64,000 bases of DNA. It comes from Cereibacter changlensis JA139 (GTDB taxonomy: Bacteria; Pseudomonadota; Alphaproteobacteria; Rhodobacterales; Rhodobacteraceae). Under the pieces are notes generated by a model, which did not search any database, had not been told where the DNA came from, and was given only the letters and a program-made list of their open reading frames with translations. Where the stretch lies: positions 35,376 to 99,375 of the forward strand of contig NZ_PZKG01000002.1 in NCBI RefSeq assembly GCF_003034985.1, given 5' to 3'. A program made the position numbers and the translations under genes. This document shows positions 1 to 9,283 of the stretch, piece after piece (positions within the stretch are counted from its first letter, which is position 1; each line of letters opens with the position of its first letter).

Positions 1-395
1 CCGTCGCCGCCGCCAGCGACGACGATCTGCGCGGCTGCGGCCTCTCCCGCCCGAAGCTGCGTTACGCCCGGGCGCTGGCCGGAGCGACGCTCGACTACAG
101 CGCGCTGCGTAGCCTCCCCGACGAGGCGCTGATCGCCGAGCTGGTGGCGCTGCCCGGCATCGGCCGCTGGACCGCCGAGATCTACGCCCTCTTCGCCCTC
201 GGCCGCGCCGATGTCTTCGCCGCCGGAGATCTGGCGCTGCAGGAGGCCGCGCGGATCCTCTTCGACCTCGGGGCGCGGCCCTCGGAGCGCAGCCTCGCCA
301 CGATGGCCGAGGACTGGCACCCCTGGCGGGGCGTTGCGGCCCGGCTGCTCTGGGCCTATTACCGGGTGGCAAAGGCACGGGAAGGGATCAGATGA
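1..395 (+). CDS. alkA: DNA-3-methyladenine glycosylase II, AlkA-type (3' part only)
   Basis: Base-excision repair glycosylase that removes alkylated purines. The gene enters from the left edge in frame 3, so only the C-terminal ~130 residues are seen. They hold the helix-hairpin-helix motif LPGIGRWTAEIY (visible residues ~50-61) and, 25 residues later, DVFAAGDLALQ, whose aspartate at visible residue 76 fits the catalytic Asp of the HhH-GPD superfamily. The TGA overlaps the next ATG by 4 bp (ATGA), so it is probably cotranscribed with the esterase. An Ada fusion upstream of the window cannot be excluded. Confidence 0.9.
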   Translation, partial: VAAASDDDLRGCGLSRPKLRYARALAGATLDYSALRSLPDEALIAELVALPGIGRWTAEIYALFALGRADVFAAGDLALQEAARILFDLGARPSERSLATMAEDWHPWRGVAARLLWAYYRVAKAREGIR

Positions 396-1051
396 CACGC
401 ACGCTCACCACCGGCCGGATTCCGGCCGCCTCGGGCAAGGCGAAGAGCCTTGGGGTCTTCCTGCACGGCTATGGCGCGGATGGCGCCGACCTTCTGGGGC
501 TGGCCGAGCCTCTGGCGCAGCATCTGCCCGACACGGTCTTCCTCGCCCCCGACGCGCCCGAGCCCTGCCGGGCCAATGGCTTCGGCCGGCAGTGGTTCCC
601 GATCCCCTGGCTCGACGGCTCCTCCGAGGCGCTCGCCGAAGCGGGTCTCCTTCAGGCCGCCGCCGATCTCGACGCCTTCCTCGACGCGCAGCTGGCCAAG
701 GAAGGCCTCGCCCCCGAGGCGCTGGCCCTCGTCGGCTTTTCGCAGGGCACGATGATGGCGCTGCACGTCGCCCCGCGCCGCGCCGACCCGATCGCCGGCA
801 TCGTCGCCTTCTCCGGCCGCCTGCTCGCTCCCGAACGGCTGGCAACCGAAGCCCGCTCCAAACCGCCGGTCCTGCTGATCCACGGCGACGCCGACGAGGT
901 GGTGCCCTTCGCCGACATGGGCCTCGCAGGCAATGCCCTGACCGCCGCCGGCTTCACCACCTACGGCCATGTCATGAAGGGCACGGGCCACGGCATCTCG
1001 CCCGACGGCCTCTCGGTGGCGCTGGCCTTCCTCAAGGAACGTCTCGGCTGA
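392..1051 (+). CDS. alpha/beta hydrolase, phospholipase/carboxylesterase family
   Basis: 219-aa serine hydrolase of the small carboxylesterase/lysophospholipase-like family (YpfH-like). The oxyanion-hole motif is LHGYGADG (residues ~24-31), the nucleophile Ser117 sits in GFSQG, the acid is probably Asp168 in HGDADEVVP, and the base is His200 in GTGHG. There is no signal peptide, so it is cytoplasmic. It is translationally coupled to the upstream alkA by a 4-bp overlap. The natural substrate is not inferable from sequence. Confidence 0.88.
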   Translation: MTRTLTTGRIPAASGKAKSLGVFLHGYGADGADLLGLAEPLAQHLPDTVFLAPDAPEPCRANGFGRQWFPIPWLDGSSEALAEAGLLQAAADLDAFLDAQLAKEGLAPEALALVGFSQGTMMALHVAPRRADPIAGIVAFSGRLLAPERLATEARSKPPVLLIHGDADEVVPFADMGLAGNALTAAGFTTYGHVMKGTGHGISPDGLSVALAFLKERLG

Positions 1052-1382
1052 GCCGCTTCACCTTGTGAAAATATCCCCGCCGGAGGCACCGACACCCGCT
1101 TCGGGCGCGTCCCTCCGGCGATCCGTCCATGGCAATACCGTCCGGGGGGCCTCGATGGCCCCGCGGACGGCAGGCCGGGCTGGACGAGACGCTGGACGTG
1201 ACGGCGCAAAAGGCGTCACATGGCTGTGACCGTTAGCTGGCACAAGGGCCTCGGCGCCGCATCGCAGATCGCGGGGCTTGTCAGGCGCCGAACGCCATAT
1301 ATAGTTTTCACATGACCGGGGCGGGGCTCCCCGTCTCGGTGCCGATGACCGGCAGACGGGACGAGGACGGAGTCACTCACGG
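1052..1382. other. intergenic region with hairpin and candidate promoter
   Basis: 331 bp without a convincing gene. A long inverted repeat (GCCGGAGG at 1079-1086, CCTCCGGC at 1112-1119, with a smaller CCCG/CGGG hairpin inside) follows the esterase stop and could end its transcript, though there is no T-tract. It is preceded by AAAATATCC, a string also found beside the hairpins near 36.35 and 49.8 kb. Further right lies a promoter-like sequence. Confidence 0.5.
1278..1305 (+). promoter_or_regulatory. candidate sigma-70 type promoter of the HNH gene
   Basis: TTGTCA (1278-1283), a 16-bp spacer and TATAGT (1300-1305) inside an A/T-richer patch of an otherwise GC-rich gap. This would place a start about 70 nt ahead of the HNH endonuclease gene. 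It is a pattern match only. Confidence 0.4.
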
Positions 1383-1967
1383 ATGGACGGCGATTTCAGA
1401 ACAACTTTCGTGCGCGAACCAGCCGCGCTGAAACAGTATCCGGCGCTCGTGCTGAATGCCGACTACCGGCCCTTGTCCTATTATCCGCTGTCGCTCTGGC
1501 CCTGGCAGGAGGCGATCAAGGCCGCCTTTCTCGACCGGGTGACCATCGTGGCGGAATATGACCAGGTGGTGCGCAGCCAGCGGGCGGAGATCCGGATACC
1601 CTCCGTCGTGGTGCTGAAGGATTTCGTGAAACCGCAGAAGCGCGTGGCCTTCACGCGCTTCAATCTTTTCCTGCGCGACCAGTTCTGCTGCCAGTATTGC
1701 GGCGCGCGCGGCGACCTGACCTTCGACCACGTGCTGCCCCGCGCCCGGGGCGGCATCACCTCCTGGGAAAACGTCGTCGCCGCCTGCTCGCCCTGCAACC
1801 TGCGCAAGGGCTCGAAGACGCTTCGGCAATCCGGCCTGCGCCTCGCCCAACCGCCGCGCCGCCCGACCGCCGAGGAGATGCAGAACCTCGGCCGCCGCTT
1901 CCCGCCGAACCACCTGCACGACAGCTGGCTCGACTACCTCTACTGGGACGCCGAGCTGGACGCCTGA
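1383..1967 (+). CDS. HNH endonuclease family protein
   Basis: 194 aa. The zinc-ribbon HNH core is clear: CC-x2-C around residues 102-106 (FCCQYCG), FDHVLPRARGG with the His116 metal/catalytic position, a conserved Asn130, then CSPCN (Cys135, Cys138). This layout matches chromosomally encoded HNH proteins common in alphaproteobacteria, whose role is not established. No methylase or mobile-element gene is nearby, so a restriction or homing role is not supported. It has its own promoter region upstream. Confidence 0.85.
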   Translation: MDGDFRTTFVREPAALKQYPALVLNADYRPLSYYPLSLWPWQEAIKAAFLDRVTIVAEYDQVVRSQRAEIRIPSVVVLKDFVKPQKRVAFTRFNLFLRDQFCCQYCGARGDLTFDHVLPRARGGITSWENVVAACSPCNLRKGSKTLRQSGLRLAQPPRRPTAEEMQNLGRRFPPNHLHDSWLDYLYWDAELDA

Positions 1968-2069
1968 GGCGGGTGCGTCTGGTTAGGGCGGGCCTCGAAA
2001 CCGCCGGCAAAGGATGCTATCTGGGGGCGGACCCGCCCCCTCGGGCGCCTTGCAACGGTTGACGACAGC

Positions 2070-3050
2070 ATGACGCAACACCCCGCCCACCGCCTCTCCG
2101 TCGCGCCCATGATGGACTGGACCGACCGCCACTGCCGCGTGTTCCACCGGCTGATGACGCGGCGGGCGATGCTTTATACCGAGATGGTGACGGCGCCTGC
2201 GGTGGTGCATGGGCCGCGCGAGCGGCTGCTGGGCTATTCCGAGGTCGAGCATCCGGTGGCGCTGCAGCTCGGCGGTTCCGATCCGGCGGAGCTGGCGGCG
2301 GCGGTGCGGCTGGCCCGGCCCTTCGGCTATGACGAGATCAACCTCAATGTCGGCTGCCCCTCGGACCGGGTGCAGTCGGGCTGTTTCGGCGCGGTGCTGA
2401 TGGAGCGGCCGGCGCTGGTCGCCGATTGCGTCGCGGCGATGATCGCCGAGGCCGATGTGCCGGTGACGGTGAAATGCCGGATCGGGGTGGACGACCAGCT
2501 GCCGGAAGAGGTGCTGCCGGCCTTTCTGGAGACAGTCGCCGCGGCGGGAGTGTCGCATTTCGTGATCCATGCCCGCAAGGCCTGGCTGCAGGGGTTGAGC
2601 CCGAAGGAGAACCGCGAGATCCCGCCGCTCGACTACCCGCTGGTGGTGGCGATGAAGCGGCGCTTTCCCGAATTCACCATCTGCCTGAACGGAGGAGTCA
2701 CCAGCCTTGCGCAGGCCGAGGCGCTGCTGGCGCAGGGGCTCGACGGGGTGATGCTGGGCCGCGCCGCCTACAACGACCCCGAGGTGCTCATCGACGCCGA
2801 CCGGCTCTGGGGCGAGGCGCCCGCGCGCGATGTCTGGCAGGTGGTGGAGGCGATGCGGCCCTATATCGCCGCGCATCTGGCGGCGGGGGGGCGGTTGCAC
2901 CAGATCACCCGCCACATGCTCGGCCTCTTCACCGGGCGGCCCGGGGCGCGGCTCTGGCGGCGGGTGCTCTCGGAAGGGGCGTCGCGCCCGGGGGCGGGAC
3001 TCGAGGTGCTGGACGAGGCGCTGGCCGGGCTTCAGGCCAGCGCCGCCTGA
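2070..3050 (+). CDS. dusA: tRNA-dihydrouridine synthase A
   Basis: 326-aa FMN/NADPH-dependent enzyme that reduces U20/U20a in the tRNA D-loop. It opens with the Dus motif VAPMMDWTDRHCR (residues ~11-23), and the catalytic cysteine lies in NVGCPSDRVQ (Cys95). The FMN-binding part follows (HARKAWLQGLSPKENR, then NGG and GLDGVMLGRAAY). The spacing GCPSDRVQSGCFGAVLM is typical of DusA rather than DusB/C. The 3' end overlaps the convergent exporter gene by 19 bp. Confidence 0.95.
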   Translation: MTQHPAHRLSVAPMMDWTDRHCRVFHRLMTRRAMLYTEMVTAPAVVHGPRERLLGYSEVEHPVALQLGGSDPAELAAAVRLARPFGYDEINLNVGCPSDRVQSGCFGAVLMERPALVADCVAAMIAEADVPVTVKCRIGVDDQLPEEVLPAFLETVAAAGVSHFVIHARKAWLQGLSPKENREIPPLDYPLVVAMKRRFPEFTICLNGGVTSLAQAEALLAQGLDGVMLGRAAYNDPEVLIDADRLWGEAPARDVWQVVEAMRPYIAAHLAAGGRLHQITRHMLGLFTGRPGARLWRRVLSEGASRPGAGLEVLDEALAGLQASAA

Positions 3051-4222
3051 CGCGGCACCACGATCCGGCTCAGCGCGAAGGCCATGACGCCGCAGACGGC
3101 GATGGCGCCCAGCATCGGCACCACGCTGCCGTCGAAGAACGGCCCGGTCAGCACGATCATCGCGCCGCCGACCAGCATCTGCAGCGTTCCGCCCAGCGAG
3201 GAGGCGAGGCCCGCATGCTCGCCATGCTCCTCCAGCGCCAGCACCATCGTCGTCGGGATCACCAGCCCGAGGAAGCCATTGGCGACGAAGAGCCCGGCCA
3301 TCACCACCGGCAGCGAGGCAAGGCCCATGAGCGCCAACGCGAAGAGCGCCACGGTCGAGGCGGCGAAGCCCGCCGCCGCCGCCAGCACCACCGGCACCGC
3401 GCCGAAGCGCAGCCCGAGACCGGCGGCCATCTGCGAGGCGCCGAAGAAGCCGATCGCATTGACTGCGAAGGCCAGCGAGAAGCCGGTGGGCGACATGCCG
3501 AACTGCTCGGTATAGACGAAGGAGGCCGAGGCGATGAAGACGAAGAAGCTCGCCATGCCGAAGCCGCCGAGCAGGGTCAGGCCGAGAAAGCTGCGATGGC
3601 CGAGCAGCATCCGCGCCGCCGCCAGCAACGCGCGGGGCCGCACCGGCTGACGCGCCTCGGGCGGCAGGGTCTCGCGCAGGGCGAAGCGGGTCATGACGAG
3701 GCTCGCCAGCGCGCCGAGGCTGAGCACGGCGAAGATCGCGCGCCAGTCGGCCACCGCGATCAGCCCCGCGCCCGCCAGCGGCGCCAGCATCGGCGAGACC
3801 GAGATCACCAGCATGATCGCCGCCATCAGCCGCGTCGCCTCGTGCCCGGTGTGCAGGTCGCGGATGATGGCGCGCGGCACCACCATGACCGCCGCGCCGC
3901 CGAGCCCCTGCACGAAGCGCCCGGCCAGCAGCATCTCGGCCGAGCCCGCCAGCGTGCAGACCACCGACCCGAGGAAGAAGATCGCGAGCCCGACATAAAG
4001 CGGCAACCGCCGCCCAGCCTGATCGGCCCAGGGCCCGTAGACCAGCTGCGCCACGCCGAAGGCGAGGAAATAGGCGGTGATCGTGCTCTGCATCGCGGTG
4101 ACCGAGCTGCCCAGATCGGCGCCGATGGCGGGCAGGGCGGGCAGATACATGTCGATGGCGAAGGGGCCGACCGAGGAAAGCGCGCCAAGCACGTGCGCAC
4201 TGCGGAGGAGGGAGGAGGCCAT
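3032..4222 (-). CDS. MFS multidrug efflux transporter, Bcr/CflA family
   Basis: About 396 aa with 12 predicted membrane segments. The family signature GPFAIDMYLPALP lies near the N-terminus and the MFS motif A-like YGPWADQAGRRLPLY between helices 2 and 3. Such proteins export drugs (bicyclomycin, chloramphenicol) by proton antiport in the inner membrane. I chose the ATG at 4222 because family members start close before the first helix; an in-frame TTG at 4261 would add 13 residues. Substrate is not predictable. Convergent with dusA. Confidence 0.88.
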   Translation of the reverse strand: MASSLLRSAHVLGALSSVGPFAIDMYLPALPAIGADLGSSVTAMQSTITAYFLAFGVAQLVYGPWADQAGRRLPLYVGLAIFFLGSVVCTLAGSAEMLLAGRFVQGLGGAAVMVVPRAIIRDLHTGHEATRLMAAIMLVISVSPMLAPLAGAGLIAVADWRAIFAVLSLGALASLVMTRFALRETLPPEARQPVRPRALLAAARMLLGHRSFLGLTLLGGFGMASFFVFIASASFVYTEQFGMSPTGFSLAFAVNAIGFFGASQMAAGLGLRFGAVPVVLAAAAGFAASTVALFALALMGLASLPVVMAGLFVANGFLGLVIPTTMVLALEEHGEHAGLASSLGGTLQMLVGGAMIVLTGPFFDGSVVPMLGAIAVCGVMAFALSRIVVPRQAALA

Positions 4223-4366
4223 GAGGGGTATCCCGATGGGGAATGTCGGGCGTGCCGGCAATCTGACTGAAAGGAATGTCTGCGATTAACCGATTTCGCG
4301 GCGCGGGGGAAGGCCGTCCGCTCCCGCTCTGCGTCTCAAGGTCGCGCTGCCCAGAAGGGAGGCGGA

Positions 4367-4393
4367 AAGCGCAGGCGGCGGCCGCCTGCGCTT
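4367..4393 (-). terminator. hairpin downstream of the glutaredoxin gene
   Basis: Perfect 11-bp stem AAGCGCAGGCG / CGCCTGCGCTT with a 5-nt loop. It lies 17 bp past the glutaredoxin stop codon when read leftward and is followed by CTTTCC, a weak T-run. Confidence 0.6.
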
Positions 4394-4409
4394 AAAGGTT
4401 CGGCGTCGC

Positions 4410-4778
4410 TCAGGCGTTGGCTTCGCGGATCTTGTCGGCGGCGGCCTTGTCATAGGTGACGCCCTTGGCCTCGAACAGCTGGTCGAGCTCGCCCGAGAGG
4501 GTCATCTCGGTGACGATGTCGCAACCGCCGACGAATTCGCCCTTCACGTAGAGCTGCGGGATGGTCGGCCAGTCGGAGAAATCCTTGATGCCCTGACGGA
4601 TTTCGGCATCGGCCAGCACGTTCACATCGGCATACTCGACGCCCATGAAGTTCAACACGCCGGCGACGCGGCTGGAGAAGCCGCATTGCGGCATCGCCTT
4701 GGTGCCCTTCATGAACAGCACGACGTCGTTCTTGGCGACCGTGTCGCGGATCTGGTCTTCGGCTGTGGTCGTGGTCAT
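4410..4778 (-). CDS. grxD: monothiol glutaredoxin, Grx4 family
   Basis: 122 aa. The CGFS active site (Cys32-Gly-Phe-Ser) follows the family MKGTKAMPQ segment, and TIPQLYVKGEFVGGCDI is the cis-Pro/GSH-binding region. CGFS glutaredoxins bind a [2Fe-2S] cluster with glutathione and carry or sense Fe-S clusters, often in a heterocomplex with a BolA protein. Consistently, a bolA-family gene lies 40 bp upstream on the same strand, so the pair probably forms one operon for Fe-S/iron homeostasis. Confidence 0.95.
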   Translation of the reverse strand: MTTTTAEDQIRDTVAKNDVVLFMKGTKAMPQCGFSSRVAGVLNFMGVEYADVNVLADAEIRQGIKDFSDWPTIPQLYVKGEFVGGCDIVTEMTLSGELDQLFEAKGVTYDKAAADKIREANA

Positions 4779-4818
4779 CGGAAGTCCTTTCGGTGGCAGG
4801 GCTCTGGCCTGCGGTGTT

Positions 4819-5061
4819 TCACTCGGGCGCCTTGGTGGTCAGCGCCAGCGCGTGCAGATCGCCGTTCGGGCCGTCCATCTTGCCCTTCAGCGAGGCATAG
4901 ACCGCGCGTTGCTGCTGGACGCGGTTCATGCCCTTGAAGCTTTCGTCGATCACCTCGGCGGCCCAGTGATTGCCGTCGCCCGCCAGATCGGTGATGGTGA
5001 TCTTTGCCTGAGGGAAGCTGCCCCGGATCAGGTTTTCAATGTCACGGGCTTCAATGGGCAT
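4819..5061 (-). CDS. BolA family protein
   Basis: 80 aa, small KH-like fold of the BolA/IbaG family. Features are GDGNHWAAEVI (residues ~29-39, cluster-ligand His region), SFKGMNRVQQQRAVYASL and the conserved HALALTT end. BolA proteins bind CGFS glutaredoxins through a shared [2Fe-2S] cluster, and the partner gene is directly downstream. Short length and a single domain make it BolA2/IbaG-like rather than the longer E. coli BolA, but I leave the symbol open. Confidence 0.92.
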   Translation of the reverse strand: MPIEARDIENLIRGSFPQAKITITDLAGDGNHWAAEVIDESFKGMNRVQQQRAVYASLKGKMDGPNGDLHALALTTKAPE

Positions 5062-5109
5062 GGGATGTCCTGTGCGATCTCTGTCGCCCCAGATGTAATC
5101 CCGGTGTTG

Positions 5110-5594
5110 CTACGGTGCAAGCGCAGCCGCGTCTCCGGACCGCTTGCGGGCCCATTCGTCGCGCAGGATCGCCATGCCGATGCAATCGGCCCAGAGCCCG
5201 TCGGGGCGCAGCCAGCACTGGCGTAAGCGGCCCTCCTCGGTGAAGCCCGCCCGGCGGAAGGCTTCGAGGGCGCGCTGGTTGTCGAAGACCGTGTCGAGGA
5301 ACAGCCGGTGCGCGCCCATCTCCGCGAAAGCCAGTTCCAGCACCGCCGCGATCAGGGAGCGGCCCTCGCCAGCCTTGGTGACGGCGAGGTTCGGCAGGGT
5401 GAGCACCTGCGGATAGGCGGTCTCGATTATGGCGAAACCGGCGAAGCCGTCCCTGTCCCAGACCATCACCCGGTTGGCCGGATCGGCGGCGATCTCGGCC
5501 AGCCAGTCCTCGCCCATGGCGAGGAGCTGCATCGGATGCCGGGCGATCAGGGCGGCGATGGCGGCAAGCTCCGCCGTCTCCGCCCGACGCAGCA

Positions 5595-5595
<1 letters not shown>
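5110..5595 (-). CDS. GNAT family N-acetyltransferase
   Basis: 161 aa with the GNAT core: acetyl-CoA loop VTKAGEGRSLI (residues ~73-83), then FLDTVFDNQRALEAFRRAGFTEEGRLRQ, the typical motif B region. The substrate is unknown; the C-terminus resembles RimJ/RimL-type members only generally. The start ATG shares one base with the purL stop codon, so it is expressed with purL. Confidence 0.85.
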
Positions 5596-7754
<2,159 letters not shown>

Positions 7755-7973
7755 GACGCTATCCTTCGCTCTGGGCCATCGCGGATGGGCTCGCGCGCGT
7801 TCTAGGACATGGGCGGGGACAGGGGAAGGTGGTGGCTTGGGGAAAGCCCCAAGTTTTTTCGGGCTCTGCGGGCAGGTGCGTCGGGCCGCGATCCGCGTCG
7901 CGCATCCTTTGCGCGCGAAACGGGCGGATCGGCGGTCAATCCGCGGGCAGTTCGAAAATCGACGCGCAAAAAC

Positions 7974-8000
7974 AAAAAAAGGCCGAGCAGAAGCTCGGCC
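7974..8000 (-). terminator. strong rho-independent terminator of the sRNA
   Basis: GGCCGAGC-TTCT-GCTCGGCC (8000-7981 read leftward), an uninterrupted 8-bp stem with a 4-nt loop, followed by seven Ts (7980-7974) and a further T-rich stretch. This is the best intrinsic terminator in the window. Confidence 0.9.
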
Positions 8001-8056
8001 CAAGTCCAACAGGGAGGTATGAAGACAGCAAGAGAAACCTCAATCACTGCCTTCAC
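7974..8056 (-). ncRNA. candidate trans-acting small RNA (~80 nt)
   Basis: No protein gene fits here, yet the leftward strand has a complete transcription unit. A heat-shock-sigma-like promoter (CTTGAAC at 8091-8085, CCTAAAT at 8069-8063) is followed by about 55 nt of low-structure, pyrimidine-rich sequence containing ACCTCCC, which is complementary to Shine-Dalgarno sequences (8012-8018). A perfect 8-bp terminator stem with seven Ts closes the unit. Size and promoter class recall RpoHI/HII-dependent sRNAs such as StsR of Rhodobacter, but I cannot compare sequences, so identity is open. Confidence 0.6.
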
Positions 8057-8062
8057 GGTGGG

Positions 8063-8091
8063 ATTTAGGCTTGGGGCACGACGCGTTCAAG
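8063..8091 (-). promoter_or_regulatory. RpoH-like promoter of the sRNA
   Basis: CTTGAAC (-35) and CTAAAT (-10) with 16 bp between TTGAAC and CTAAAT. The CTTG core and C-rich -10 resemble alphaproteobacterial RpoH promoters. The same architecture stands ahead of the 43-aa gene near 63.1 kb. Confidence 0.5.
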
Positions 8092-8179
8092 GCGATTGTT
8101 GTCGCGATATGATCATGGCGGCTATGCGCGCCGTGCATATCTGCATGTCCGGGATAGATTTACGTCAAGCAAATCAAAC

Positions 8180-8202
8180 GGATGCCCGTCGCGCGGGCAT
8201 CC
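8180..8202 (-). terminator. terminator hairpin after the LysR gene
   Basis: Perfect 9-bp stem GGATGCCCG / CGGGCATCC with a 5-nt loop, 28 bp past the LysR stop in its direction of transcription, followed leftward by GTTTGATTTG. Confidence 0.7.
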
Positions 8203-8230
8203 ATTCTGGCCAGCCTTGGGAGGCTCAGCC

Positions 8231-9124
8231 TCAGCCCTGCTGGCTCTTGCGGTAGTTGAAGATCTCTTCCGTGACGAATTCGCGGAAGGCGGCGACCCGT
8301 TTGGAGTGCCGCAATTCCTCGGGATAGGCGAGGAACACCGGCACATCGCCCGACTCGACATCGGGCAGCACCCGCACGAGGTTGGGGAAGGCCACGGCGT
8401 TGTAATCCGGCAGCACGCCGATGCCGAGGCTGTTCAGCACCCCCTGCAGCACGCCGAAATAGTTGTTCACCGTCAGCATCGACGGGATGTCGTGGCTCAT
8501 CAGCTCCTGCACCAGCAGGGCGCCCGCCGCCACCTGCGGCGCGCCGGCATGCTGGCAGATCAGCCGGTGCTGCGAGAAATCCTCCATGCGCTGCGGCGTG
8601 CCATGCTCGGCCAGATAATCGGCCGAGGCGTAGAGCCGCATGCGGATGTTCATCAGCCGCTTGCGGATCAGGTCGGCCTGCGACGGCTCCTTCATGCGGA
8701 TCGCCACATCGGCCTCGCGCATCGGCAGGTCCAGTACGCGCTCTTCCAGCATGAGGTCGATCTTCAGCGCCGGATACTTGCGGTAGAGCGAGGTGAGCCG
8801 CGGCGCCAGCCAGAGCGTGCCGAAGCCGGTGGTGGTGGTGATGCGCAACTCGCCGAAGACCTCGTCCTCGCTGTCGCGGATGCGGGCGGCTGCGGCATCC
8901 AGACGCTTGACCATCGCATTGGTCGCGTCGAACAGCAACTCGCCCTGTTCGGTGAGAATCAGCCCCCGCGCGTGGCGGTGGAAAAGCGTGACGTTCAGGC
9001 TCTCTTCCAGCGCCCGGATCTGACGGCTGACCGCCGATTGCGACAGGTGCAGGGTCTCGCCGGCATGGGTGAGGCTCCCGGCATCCGCAACCGAGTGGAA
9101 GATTCTGAGCTTGTCCCAATCCAT
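8231..9124 (-). CDS. LysR family transcriptional regulator
   Basis: 297 aa. The N-terminal winged helix begins MDWDKLRIFHSVADAGSLTHA, and the recognition region is LHLSQSAVSRQIRALEESL (residues ~25-43); a periplasmic-binding-like effector domain follows from ~90. I start at the ATG at 9124 because the family begins directly with this DWDKL segment; the upstream extension is unrelated. Divergent from the indolepyruvate oxidoreductase gene with ~160 bp between them, so that gene is the likely target. Effector unknown. Confidence 0.9.
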   Translation of the reverse strand: MDWDKLRIFHSVADAGSLTHAGETLHLSQSAVSRQIRALEESLNVTLFHRHARGLILTEQGELLFDATNAMVKRLDAAAARIRDSEDEVFGELRITTTTGFGTLWLAPRLTSLYRKYPALKIDLMLEERVLDLPMREADVAIRMKEPSQADLIRKRLMNIRMRLYASADYLAEHGTPQRMEDFSQHRLICQHAGAPQVAAGALLVQELMSHDIPSMLTVNNYFGVLQGVLNSLGIGVLPDYNAVAFPNLVRVLPDVESGDVPVFLAYPEELRHSKRVAAFREFVTEEIFNYRKSQQG

Positions 9125-9210
9125 ATCGTAACTCTTCGCCGTTAGGGGCCGACGCGGCGGCAACATTCATCTAGGGACTGCATAGCAGAGTTGCAAATGA
9201 AACATAGCTG

Positions 9211-9224
9211 ACAAAGCGCTTTGT
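9211..9224. promoter_or_regulatory. 14-bp perfect palindrome in divergent promoter region
   Basis: ACAAAGCGCTTTGT, perfectly self-complementary, midway between the LysR gene and the oxidoreductase gene. It is a candidate operator for the LysR protein or a second regulator. Confidence 0.5.
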
Positions 9225-9243
9225 AGGTCAGCCATTTTGACCT
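9225..9243. promoter_or_regulatory. inverted repeat AGGTCA-N7-TGACCT
   Basis: Perfect 6-bp arms at 9225-9230 and 9238-9243 with a 7-bp spacer, directly abutting the preceding palindrome and 41 bp ahead of the oxidoreductase start. Candidate operator. Confidence 0.5.
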
Positions 9244-9283
9244 ATCATTGGTCCCATGTTCTGAAAGCAACGGGAGGTGCATG

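Larger units (their letters stand above)
7755..8230. other. gene-free gap holding a small RNA and a terminator
   Basis: 476 bp without a supported protein gene between purL and the LysR regulator. It holds the candidate leftward sRNA with promoter and terminator, and the LysR terminator hairpin. The remaining ~170 bp next to purL (7800-7970) shows no motif I can name apart from presumably the purL promoter. Confidence 0.6.

Noticed and set aside
1383..1967. Restriction or homing endonuclease island for the HNH gene
   Set aside because: No methyltransferase, intron or intein signs, base composition like the neighbours, and the protein type is a common chromosomal alphaproteobacterial gene.
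2426..4270. 614-aa forward frame across dusA and the exporter
   Set aside because: Composition (Arg/His/Gln/Glu-rich) and lack of motifs mark it as a frame shadow of dusA and antisense of the transporter.
7802..8056. Leftward frame through the sRNA and its terminator (GTG start, hydrophobic N-terminus)
   Set aside because: It would be translated from near the +1 of the transcript without a ribosome site and read straight through a perfect terminator; an RNA gene explains the signals better.
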